Below, one piece after another: positions 22,770-28,677 of a stretch of DNA of 28,677 bases. The DNA comes from M3007 sp964481485. Lineage in GTDB: Bacteria; Bacteroidota; Bacteroidia; Chitinophagales; Saprospiraceae. Both the position numbers and the translations under genes were made by a program. Positions within the stretch are counted from its first letter, which is position 1. The number at the start of each line of letters is the position of its first letter. Under the pieces are notes generated by a model. The model saw only the letters and a program-made list of their open reading frames with translations. It did no database searches and was not told where the DNA came from. The stretch spans positions 1 through 28,677 of the forward strand of contig CAYZVM010000055.1 of NCBI GenBank assembly GCA_964481485.1, given 5' to 3'.

Positions 22770-23411
22770 ATGATTCACAAAACAATCTTATTGACGGGTT
22801 TTCTATTTGTCTTTGGTTTTTTGCCAGCACAAAAACTATCTATCGGCATCAGGGCCGGCTATACGCTCAGTGATGTGACTGTAAAAGGGCCGAGCGGGTT
22901 GATTGACAATCCGTACAGTATACTCGGCAGCCTTCATGCAGGCATAGATGCACGAATAGGATTGAGCGAGCGGATTGGCGTACTCGCTGGGCTGCAATAC
23001 GCCCGAAAAGGCCACAAGAACGAAATCCCCCAGCCAAACGGTTCGGTAGCATCTGCCACCAACGAATTGCACTATCTCAACCTGCCCGTATTGGCCGATG
23101 TTCACCTTTGGAAAGGGCTTTCATTGCAAGGTGGCATCGAGGTGGGCAGCTTGCTCAGTGCCTATACTAAAGCCGCAGGAGAGAAAGTGGATAACAAAAA
23201 TTTGTACGAAGATTTCGACTTTGGCCTTGTGGCCGGATTAGAGTATCGTTTCAATGAGGCTTTTTTTATCGGGGTGCGCCATGTTTTTGGGGTCAGTCCG
23301 ATTCAGCAAATCGAATTCACGGACGACAATGGCACGGGTCTTGGAAGAGCTGACAGTCGCAACCAAGCCACGCAAATTTCGGCAGGCTACCGATACACTT
23401 TTGGCGAATAA
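22770..23411 (+). CDS. PorT-like outer-membrane beta-barrel protein
   Basis: The protein has 213 residues. It has a signal peptide (MIHKTILLTGFLFVFGFLPAQ, given here in parts: MIHKTILLTGF, LFVFGFLPAQ), followed by alternating amphipathic strands: LSIGIRAGYTLSDVTV, RIGVLAGLQYARKGHKN, LHYLNLPVLADVHLW, LSLQGGIEVGSLLS, DFGLVAGLEYRFN and AFFIGVRHVFGVSP. It ends with a strand ISAGYRYTFGE, whose terminal aromatic region is typical of barrels handled by the BAM complex. LNLPVLADV is a hallmark of the outer-membrane beta-barrel (PorT) family common in Bacteroidota. The specific function is unknown. It is monocistronic, with terminators before and after it. Confidence 0.83.
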   Translation: MIHKTILLTGFLFVFGFLPAQKLSIGIRAGYTLSDVTVKGPSGLIDNPYSILGSLHAGIDARIGLSERIGVLAGLQYARKGHKNEIPQPNGSVASATNELHYLNLPVLADVHLWKGLSLQGGIEVGSLLSAYTKAAGEKVDNKNLYEDFDFGLVAGLEYRFNEAFFIGVRHVFGVSPIQQIEFTDDNGTGLGRADSRNQATQISAGYRYTFGE

Positions 23412-23444
23412 AAACGGCCCGGAGCAAATGCTTCGGGCCGTTTT
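23411..23444 (+). terminator. Bidirectional terminator between convergent genes
   Basis: A 15-bp stem (23411-23425 with 23430-23444, one G-U pair) with an AAAT loop and flanking A and T runs. It starts in the stop codon of the beta-barrel gene and can also end transcription arriving from the acyl-CoA dehydrogenase gene (-). Confidence 0.88.
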
Positions 23445-23480
23445 CACATAGGTTTGTGGTCACAATCCAACGGTAGCCAA

Positions 23481-25283
23481 TTATGAAAAACACCAGCCAT
23501 TCGCATTTCTCACGACATCTGCCACAAGGCGGCGTTTCTCTTTCACGTTCACGGGTGGGTATTTAGCAAAGCGTTTCACCCCCATCAAGAAGGTTTTTAG
23601 CAAATCGCCTTCGGCAAAAGAAGCAATAGCATCAGTGGCATTTTTCGTAATGCGTGCCGTCGCATCGTGAAAATATACCTGCAACATCGCGTCGTACACT
23701 TCCTGAGGTTGTTCCTTTTGCATATCCGCCAATTTATGGACGCGCAGCAGCATAGACTCCGCCGTGAAGAGGTCAATCATCATATCAGCGCAGTTCATCA
23801 ACAATTCCTGTTCTTCTTTCAAATTCAGTTTGCCGTCCATCTGCATCTTGGCTGCACCACCCGCCGTCATCAGGATGATTTTTTTGAAATCGGCGATGGC
23901 TTTGTACTCCTCGGCATATTCACCTTCTAACTTTTCAAAAGAAGGCATCGAAGCAAGTTCTTTTTGTACCGCCCACGCCGGGCCAACGATGTCCAACTGA
24001 CCCTTCAAGGCGCGTTTGAACAATTGATCCACCATCAGCATCCGGTTGATTTCGTTCGTGCCTTCATAAATCCGGTTGATGCGGCTGTCGCGGTAAGCCC
24101 GCGCCGCCGCATATTCTTCGCTGAATCCGATGCCGCCATGTATTTGCACATTTTCGTCTACACAAAAGTCCGTTGCTTCCGAGCCAACCACTTTCAGGAT
24201 AGAACATTCAATTGCATATTCTTCAGCAGCTTCCAAAGTAGATTGGCCAAATGACTTTCCTTCCGCGTCAGAAGCCGCTTTTTTGTCTTGCATCAATTGG
24301 GAGGTTCGGTAGCCCGCGCTTTCGGCTGCAAAATTGCGAATCGCCATTTCTGCCAATTTGTGCTGTATAGCGCCAAACGAGCCAATCGGCTGACCAAATT
24401 GGATGCGTTCATTGGCATAGCGGGTCGCCATATTGAGCACCTCCCTGTTGCCGCCGATGCACATTACCCCCAATTTGTATCGCCCGATATTCAAGGCATT
24501 AAAAGCGATCAGGTGGCCTTTACCTATTTCGCCCAACACATTTTCTGCTGGCACTTTGGCATTCTCAAAAAATACCTGCCGTGTTGAGGAGCCTTTTATG
24601 CCGAGTTTGTCCTCTTCTTCTCCCAATGTGATGCCCGGTGTGCCGCGCTCCACAATGAAAGCTGTAAATTTCTCACCCGCAATTTTGGCAAAAACAATAA
24701 AAATATCCGCAAAACCGGCATTGGTAATCCACATTTTTTGGCCCGTCAGCAAATAATGGCTACCGTCTGCACTTACATCGGCACGGGTTTTCGCATTCAG
24801 TGCATCAGAGCCACTGCCAGGTTCGGTGAGGCAGTACGCAGCCTTCAACTCCCCGGAAATCAGTCGCGGCAGGTATTTTTCCTTTTGCTCTTCCGTGCCG
24901 AAATAAAGAATCGGCAACATTCCAATGCCCGTGTGCGCAGCGATAGAAGTGGAAAACGACCCGCAGGGACCCAACCTATCCGCAATCACGGTATTGGTAT
25001 TGGTGTCGAGTTCGGTGCCGCCATATTGGGCGGGCATGTGCGCCCCAAGCAAGCCCAATGCACCCGCTTTTTCCAAAAGGGCAACCGTAAGCCCTGGCTC
25101 TTGCTTTTCGATCCTATGTCTGTTCGGGACAATTTCGTTTTTCAAAAAATCCTCGGCCATTTGCCTGACCATCAGTTGCTCCTCGTTGAGCTCTTCCGGG
25201 ATAAACGTGTCTTCTGGCCTGCTCTCGCGGATGAGGAATTCTCCGCCTTTGAGCACATCAATTTTTTCCAAAGTATCTGTCAT
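23481..25283 (-). CDS. Acyl-CoA dehydrogenase
   Basis: The protein has 600 residues; the start at 25283 (MTDTLEKIDVLKGGEF) lies just after a good promoter. It is a cytoplasmic FAD enzyme making the first alpha-beta double bond in fatty-acid beta-oxidation. The N-terminal helical domain is followed by the FAD/substrate segments AAYCLTEPGSGSDA and GQKMWITNAGFADIF. The C-terminal helical domain contains IQFGQPIGSFGAIQHKLAEM, VQIHGGIGFSEEY and the catalytic-glutamate motif RIYEGTNEINRML. About 170 further residues after that motif make it the long, VLCAD-like form common in Bacteroidota. A thiolase or hydratase gene is often adjacent in relatives, but none is found here. The chain-length preference is unknown. 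Confidence 0.94.
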   Translation of the reverse strand: MTDTLEKIDVLKGGEFLIRESRPEDTFIPEELNEEQLMVRQMAEDFLKNEIVPNRHRIEKQEPGLTVALLEKAGALGLLGAHMPAQYGGTELDTNTNTVIADRLGPCGSFSTSIAAHTGIGMLPILYFGTEEQKEKYLPRLISGELKAAYCLTEPGSGSDALNAKTRADVSADGSHYLLTGQKMWITNAGFADIFIVFAKIAGEKFTAFIVERGTPGITLGEEEDKLGIKGSSTRQVFFENAKVPAENVLGEIGKGHLIAFNALNIGRYKLGVMCIGGNREVLNMATRYANERIQFGQPIGSFGAIQHKLAEMAIRNFAAESAGYRTSQLMQDKKAASDAEGKSFGQSTLEAAEEYAIECSILKVVGSEATDFCVDENVQIHGGIGFSEEYAAARAYRDSRINRIYEGTNEINRMLMVDQLFKRALKGQLDIVGPAWAVQKELASMPSFEKLEGEYAEEYKAIADFKKIILMTAGGAAKMQMDGKLNLKEEQELLMNCADMMIDLFTAESMLLRVHKLADMQKEQPQEVYDAMLQVYFHDATARITKNATDAIASFAEGDLLKTFLMGVKRFAKYPPVNVKEKRRLVADVVRNANGWCFS

Positions 25284-25330
25284 TGTATATAGGTGGGTTG
25301 TGAGACAAAAATGATAGCGAATTTTCGCCA

Positions 25331-25362
25331 CAAAAATACAGACGCTTTGTGTAACAATGCAA
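25331..25362 (-). promoter_or_regulatory. Putative promoter of the acyl-CoA dehydrogenase gene
   Basis: The minus strand has TATTTTTG (25331-25338), a perfect TAnnTTTG. TTG occurs 16 nt (25355-25357) and 21 nt (25360-25362) upstream of it. The leader would be about 40 nt. Confidence 0.5.
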
Positions 25363-25531
25363 GGCTGGAGGGGTATTTTCAAAAGAATTTTGTGAAAATG
25401 CCAAATCAGGCAGCAGCGATACACTGCTGACCGAACAAATGAGAGAACACCATTTGGAGGGAAATATAGCCAACCTGGCTAAAAAAGAATTGCTTGGTGT
25501 GCTGCGGGACTGAGAATATGACGTGTGAAGG

Positions 25532-25960
25532 CTAATTCACCTCCCACTTCTTCGTCCTGAAAAATCGCACGACGAGGTAAAGCAACAGTCCCGCCGGCCC
25601 CGTCAACATCGTGAGCAACAAACTGGGAATCAGAAAAACATGCCCGATTTTCAGTTGCCGCGCATCATGCGTCTGCCAAGTACCGACGAGCAGGCAAAAC
25701 GACAGGTAGTTGAGCCAGCCTGTCAAGAGCATTGCTTTGCTGCGAAACAAATTTTCAAAACCCGACAACGACAAAAAATTACCACCTCCTTCCGGCCCGA
25801 TCAGATATTGAATGGTAAAAATCGCAGCGGCCACGAGCAAAACAATGGCCGACCCAAACGCAATCGGCTCGGTGAATTGCCATTTGGGTGCAAAAATCAG
25901 CAGTGCCCAAGGGATAAAAATAATGACACTGGCGTACCAGTAAAAGTTGTCGGCAGACAT
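25532..25960 (-). CDS. ABA4-like family membrane protein
   Basis: The protein has 142 residues and four predicted transmembrane helices. It matches the ABA4-like family (DUF4281), named after the plant protein needed for neoxanthin formation. Matching segments are PWALLIFAPKWQFT at the first helix, the core GWLNYLSFCLLVGTW followed by HDARQLKIGHVFLIPSLLL, and the final GPAGLLLYLVVRFF. The bacterial role is not established; a link to carotenoid modification is possible but no carotenoid genes lie nearby. It is the last of a minus-strand run (M15 peptidase, thioredoxin-like, nadC, ABA4-like); the 98-nt spacer from nadC is full of repeats. Confidence 0.82.
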   Translation of the reverse strand: MSADNFYWYASVIIFIPWALLIFAPKWQFTEPIAFGSAIVLLVAAAIFTIQYLIGPEGGGNFLSLSGFENLFRSKAMLLTGWLNYLSFCLLVGTWQTHDARQLKIGHVFLIPSLLLTMLTGPAGLLLYLVVRFFRTKKWEVN

Positions 25961-25965
25961 TCTTT

Positions 25966-26057
25966 GTTGTTGATTTGTTGAGTTGGTTATTTAAAAATTC
26001 GGCAATGTGGTTATGTCAACTCGTCGCATCAACGAATAACCAAATCAACGAATAACC
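25966..26057. repeat. 16-nt-period repeat and imperfect inverted repeat between the ABA4-like gene and nadC
   Basis: ATCAACGAATAACC occurs at 26028-26041 and 26044-26057, a period of 16. A partly complementary GTTGATTT...GGTTATT lies at 25970-25991. The repeat ends one base from the nadC stop codon. Confidence 0.85.
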
Positions 26058-26058
26058 A

Positions 26059-26919
26059 TCATTTTTGAATTTTCAGGCTCAAATCCAGCGGATGCGCAGA
26101 GTGCGTGAGCGCTCCGGCGGAGACATAATTGACGCCCGTTTGTGCATATTTTCTGACGTTGAACAGCGTGATGCCGCCAGAAGCCTCGGTCTCGAAACGA
26201 CCGTTCACAAAGGCGACGGCTTCATGGAGGATTGGCAGTTCAAAATTGTCGAACATGATGCGTGTAATGCCGCCTATTTCCAATAATTCTTCCAACTCGA
26301 CAAGGTTCCGAACTTCTACCGTGATGCCAAGGTGGAGGCCTTTTTCTTTTTGATAAGCATGGGCGCGCTCAACTGCTTTGCGAATACCGCCCGCTGCGTC
26401 CACATGGTTGTCTTTTATCATCATCCAGTCGTAGAGCCCCCAGCGGTAGTTTTCGCAGCCACCGATGCTGACCGCCCATTTTTCCAAAAAACGGATGAGC
26501 GGCGTGGTTTTGCGCGTGTCCAACACTTTCACTGGCAAATCGCCCACCTCGAAAGCAAACCGGCTGCTGAGTGTGGCGATGCCGCTCATGCGTTGCATTG
26601 TGTTAAGTGTCAGGCGTTCGGCTTGGAGTAAGGCACGGGTATTGGCCTCCACCTCGAAGCCAAATTCGCCGAAAAGCACATCGGAGCCGTCGGGTTTGTG
26701 GACGGTTATTTTGGCCGTGGGGTCAAGGTGGCGAAAGATTTTTTCGGCCAATTCCACGCCCGCCAATACGCCGTAGTCTTTGATTTTCAGCACGGCGCGG
26801 CTGCGGCTGTCCGCCGAAATGGTAGCCAGAGAAGTGTGGTCCCCCGCGCCGATGTCTTCTTTCAGCCCGGCGATGATGAAGTCGTTGATTTGTGCGTCTG
26901 TGATTTGCTGTGGTCGCAT
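26059..26919 (-). CDS. nadC: Nicotinate-nucleotide pyrophosphorylase (quinolinate phosphoribosyltransferase)
   Basis: The protein has 286 residues. The start at 26919 (MRPQQITDAQINDF) is chosen because the upstream in-frame extension is only translated repeat (RIHKSTNPQF). It converts quinolinate and PRPP to nicotinate mononucleotide in de novo NAD synthesis. Motifs are EDIGAGDHTS (21-30), ERLTLNTMQRMSGIA (101-115), LDTRKTTP with Arg136/Lys137, and MMIKDNHVDAAGG. The segment commonly GGxNHR reads GGCENYR here, a His-to-Tyr change at 158. nadA and nadB are not in the window. The gene lies in a minus-strand run and is flanked on both sides by 16-nt-period repeats in inverted orientation. Confidence 0.95.
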   Translation of the reverse strand: MRPQQITDAQINDFIIAGLKEDIGAGDHTSLATISADSRSRAVLKIKDYGVLAGVELAEKIFRHLDPTAKITVHKPDGSDVLFGEFGFEVEANTRALLQAERLTLNTMQRMSGIATLSSRFAFEVGDLPVKVLDTRKTTPLIRFLEKWAVSIGGCENYRWGLYDWMMIKDNHVDAAGGIRKAVERAHAYQKEKGLHLGITVEVRNLVELEELLEIGGITRIMFDNFELPILHEAVAFVNGRFETEASGGITLFNVRKYAQTGVNYVSAGALTHSAHPLDLSLKIQK

Positions 26920-26925
26920 GAATTG

Positions 26926-26957
26926 TGGATTCGTTGATTTGTGGATTCGTAGATTTG
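26926..26957. repeat. 16-nt-period repeat between nadC and the thioredoxin-like gene
   Basis: TGGATTCGTTGATTTG (26926-26941) is repeated as TGGATTCGTAGATTTG (26942-26957). It ends at the base before the stop codon of the thioredoxin-like gene. Its core ATTCGTTGATTT is the reverse complement of the core in the repeat downstream of nadC. Confidence 0.88.
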
Positions 26958-27518
26958 TCACTCCTTCCATTTGATATTGCATCCCCCGCTCGGCCTTTGG
27001 ATTTCAGGTGCGGGTTTGTTTTCTAAAACTGCATCCAACGCCGCTCTTAAATCCTCGCCTGTCGAAGGAATCGGGTTGCGTTTGGGGCGGCTGGGGTCGA
27101 GTTGGCCGCGATAATAAAGTTTCAAATCTTTGTCAAAAACATAAAAATCAGGCGTACAAGCCGCGTCGTAAGCGCGGGCGACTTCCTGACTTTCGTCGTA
27201 AAGGTAGGGAAATGTGTAGCCGACTTCCACCGCGTGAGTTTTCATTTTGTCGGGCGCATCTTCGGGGTGAGCTACCACATCATTGCTGCTGATGCCGACA
27301 AATGACACGCCTTTCGGTTCGTATTCAGTCACGATACGCACGATTTCAGGATTTACATAAAGGACATAAGGGCAGTGGTTGCACAAAAACATCACCACCG
27401 TCGCCTTGCCGGAAGCCACGTCGGCGAGGCGGACGGTTTTCCCGCTCACTGTGTCGGGCAAGGCGAAATTCGGCGCTTTTGTGCCGAGCGGGAGCATATT
27501 TGATTCGGTATAAGCCAT
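26958..27518 (-). CDS. Thioredoxin-family protein (AhpC/TSA-type fold, CxxC)
   Basis: The protein has 186 residues with no signal peptide, so it is probably cytoplasmic. LGTKAPNFALPDTVSGKTV begins the peroxiredoxin-like fold. The redox centre is Cys46-Asn-His-Cys49 in VVMFLCNHCPYV. The cis-proline region is ACTPDFYVFD, and the conserved C-terminal SGGCNIKWKE closes the chain. The CNHCPYV subfamily is widespread but has no settled function; it probably reduces disulfides or peroxides. It lies between the M15 peptidase gene and nadC on the same strand, with spacers of 34 and 38 nt made of repeats. Confidence 0.9.
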   Translation of the reverse strand: MAYTESNMLPLGTKAPNFALPDTVSGKTVRLADVASGKATVVMFLCNHCPYVLYVNPEIVRIVTEYEPKGVSFVGISSNDVVAHPEDAPDKMKTHAVEVGYTFPYLYDESQEVARAYDAACTPDFYVFDKDLKLYYRGQLDPSRPKRNPIPSTGEDLRAALDAVLENKPAPEIQRPSGGCNIKWKE

Positions 27519-27552
27519 GAGTTGGTTGCTGGTTATTGGTTATGGTTCGTTG
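27519..27552. repeat. Low-complexity GGTTATT-type repeat between the thioredoxin-like and M15 genes
   Basis: The 34-nt spacer is GT-rich with repeated GTTGGTTG, GGTTATTGGTTATGG and GGTTCGTTG. It fills the interval exactly from the M15 stop codon to the start of the next gene. Confidence 0.75.
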
Positions 27553-28365
27553 TTATTTACAGGCTTGGTTTATCCCCAAAACATAGTTTTTCACCACACC
27601 GATTTCGGTCGCCGTTTCCGCGCCTTCGAAACCTTTGATGTCCGCGTCTTTGATATTTTTTTCAAACTGTTCCAAAAACGGTTTGCTCAGAGGCGTGTAC
27701 GACCAGTGCCATTTTTCCTCAAAATATCCCGCCGGACGGCCAGCCGTGTAGGGCTGGCAAAAACCGTATTCGTGGGCGTGTTCCGTGAGCCATTTATACG
27801 TCTTTTCGTGTTTGCCGCCTTTTTCAAAATGATGGTTTTCAAGTTCGTTTATGTCAATATCGGTACCCCAATGGTGGCGCGACGAGCCGGGCATGGACGA
27901 ATATTCGAGGATTTTCAGGGCGCGGGCTTTGGCGGCGGGCGCGTCTTTGGCAAAGCGCGTCCATTTACCTTCCCAGATTTCTTTTTGGCGGTAAAAATTG
28001 CGTGTACTCGAAATTATTTTCAACTTGACTCCTTCTTTTTGAGCCGCTTCGAACATTTTTTTAAATGAATCAAACGCCTCTTTGCGCATCAACATTCCGG
28101 GTTTGTCAGAATAAGGTTTGCCGACCACCACAAAATCAGCGTGTTTGGATGGATCGAATTTGCCGAGTAAATATTCGACATCTACTTTTACTTCTGGCGC
28201 GAACGGTTGGGGATTCAAGCCGGTTAAGGGCGGAATTGGGACAGCCTGTTGTTCCGCAGCCGGAGCAGGATTGCTCAGCACCGAACCGCCAGCCGACCCT
28301 GCCTTTTCAGGCGCAGATTGGCACCCTAAAAAAAATAGAAGGAAGAGAAAAAGGAGATTTTTCAT
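27553..28365 (-). CDS. M15-family peptidase lipoprotein (VanY/D-Ala-D-Ala carboxypeptidase-like)
   Basis: The protein has 270 residues; the ATG at 28365 is preferred to an in-frame TTG one codon upstream. MKNLLFLFLLFFLGC is a lipoprotein signal with acylated Cys15, so the protein is membrane-anchored facing the periplasm. A Pro/Ala-rich linker to about residue 55 precedes the peptidase domain. Zinc ligands are His164 and Asp171 in SRHHWGTDIDI and His220 in EKWHWSY, typical of M15B carboxypeptidases that trim peptidoglycan stem peptides. STRNFYRQKEIWEGKW is the conserved preceding segment. A perfect -7 box TACTTTTG (28385-28392) lies upstream. It is the first gene of the minus-strand run to the ABA4-like gene. 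Confidence 0.92.
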   Translation of the reverse strand: MKNLLFLFLLFFLGCQSAPEKAGSAGGSVLSNPAPAAEQQAVPIPPLTGLNPQPFAPEVKVDVEYLLGKFDPSKHADFVVVGKPYSDKPGMLMRKEAFDSFKKMFEAAQKEGVKLKIISSTRNFYRQKEIWEGKWTRFAKDAPAAKARALKILEYSSMPGSSRHHWGTDIDINELENHHFEKGGKHEKTYKWLTEHAHEYGFCQPYTAGRPAGYFEEKWHWSYTPLSKPFLEQFEKNIKDADIKGFEGAETATEIGVVKNYVLGINQACK

Positions 28366-28384
28366 CAATGTCTGTTTTGTCGGG

Positions 28385-28392
28385 CAAAAGTA
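28385..28392 (-). promoter_or_regulatory. Putative -7 box of the M15 peptidase gene
   Basis: The minus strand reads TACTTTTG, a perfect TAnnTTTG, 19 nt before the ATG. No TTG is at the expected -33 distance. Confidence 0.4.
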
Positions 28393-28455
28393 GAGAAATC
28401 TGTGGGAACGCCATTTTTCAGAAATACCCTGCCTGTCGTTTTTTCCCGATTCGAT

Positions 28456-28463
28456 TACCTTTG
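28456..28463 (+). promoter_or_regulatory. Putative -7 box of the aspS promoter
   Basis: TACCTTTG, a perfect TAnnTTTG followed by CGCC, as is common in these genomes. The -33 region is T-rich without a clear TTG. The leader would be about 145 nt and includes the repeat at 28487-28607. Confidence 0.42.
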
Positions 28464-28486
28464 CGCCTCTAATTTTGGGTTCTTGG

Positions 28487-28607
28487 TTGTTAGTTGTTGA
28501 TTCGCAGAATAGTGTAGGGCTGACAAATTCGCCTTCCGGCGGATGACAAAAAACAATCTACAACAACCAAGAGCCAACAACTAATAACAGACAACTAACA
28601 ACAAACA
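28487..28607. repeat. Imperfect inverted low-complexity repeats upstream of aspS
   Basis: A GT-rich arm (TTGGTTGTTAGTTGTTGATT, from about 28489) and a CA-rich arm of CAACAACCAAG and CAACTAACAACAAACAACT units (about 28555-28607) are roughly complementary. Between them is a small CGCC/GGCG hairpin within TTCGCCTTCCGGCGGATGAC. Confidence 0.7.
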
Positions 28608-28613
28608 ACTAAA

Positions 28614-28677
28614 ATGTACCGTACCCATACCTGCGGCGAACTCCGCCTTTCAGACGCAAATAAAGAAGTCACCCTCT
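28614..28677 (+). CDS. aspS: Aspartyl-tRNA synthetase, N-terminal fragment
   Basis: Only the first 21 codons are present; the gene runs off the window. MYRTHTCGELRLSDANKEVT is the typical beginning of bacterial AspRS, leading into its anticodon-binding OB fold. The enzyme charges tRNA-Asp. The assignment rests on the first 20 residues alone, but these are highly characteristic. Confidence 0.82.
   Translation, partial: MYRTHTCGELRLSDANKEVTL

Noticed and set aside
25439..25513. 24-codon plus-strand frame MREHHLEGNIANLAKKELL
   Set aside because: It looks like the end of a protein, but the frame closes about 95 nt upstream and overlaps the acyl-CoA dehydrogenase leader. There is no support for a gene.

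Overview
The window is a stretch of a Bacteroidota chromosome, most likely Saprospiria-like. The reasons are the gene families (TonB-dependent receptor with a carboxypeptidase-regulatory N-domain, PorT-like barrel, BstA/YfiT-type DinB protein, RNase G with the CPTCGGTG zinc link), -7 boxes of the form TAnnTTTG, starts mostly without a Shine-Dalgarno sequence, and about 50-55% GC by eye. It is a draft or metagenome-type scaffold. Two 100-N gaps are present, and each is flanked by an exact 55-nt duplication, which is what unmerged de Bruijn contig ends look like.

Layout. 1-284: 3' end of RNase G (+) and a terminator. 352-462: a 36-residue lipoprotein-like peptide (-), back to back with a glycosyltransferase (587-1672, +). 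1825-3126: secreted C1 (bleomycin-hydrolase-like) peptidase. 3187-4311: gcvT, bracketed by two strong hairpin terminators. 4529-4972: Hsp20. 5188-7110: APC amino-acid permease. 7232-7927: sirtuin deacylase. 8003-8410: four-helix-bundle protein between inverted GA/CT-rich repeats. 8608-9993: sensor histidine kinase (gap just before it). 10074-11150: secreted HExxH protein, tail to tail with a TonB-dependent receptor (11153-13558, -). 13782-13899: REP-like palindrome.

From 13966 to 20194 five genes run on the minus strand: Crp/Fnr regulator, dnaX, AstE/AspA-type deacylase, a BstA/YfiT-like DinB protein with a very long histone-H1-like repeat tail (second gap), and an AlkA-type DNA glycosylase. 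Facing away from these is a glutamate-cysteine-ligase-like protein fused to a CBS pair (20703-22628, +), followed by a beta-barrel protein (22770-23411, +). The minus strand then carries an acyl-CoA dehydrogenase, an ABA4-like membrane protein, nadC, a CxxC thioredoxin-family protein and an M15 peptidase lipoprotein. The window ends in the first 21 codons of aspS (+).

Most genes are ordinary housekeeping or envelope genes that do not form one pathway. Three points stand out. First, the DinB/BstA protein has a DNA-binding-like tail and sits just downstream of an alkylation-repair glycosylase, with a glutamate-cysteine-ligase-like gene diverging nearby; this is a possible electrophile or alkylation-protection module. 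Second, short-period repeats fill the spacers between genes, begin at or within a few bases of stop codons, and bracket whole genes (the four-helix-bundle gene, nadC) in inverted orientation. Third, a repeat of the same character lies inside the dnaX linker.
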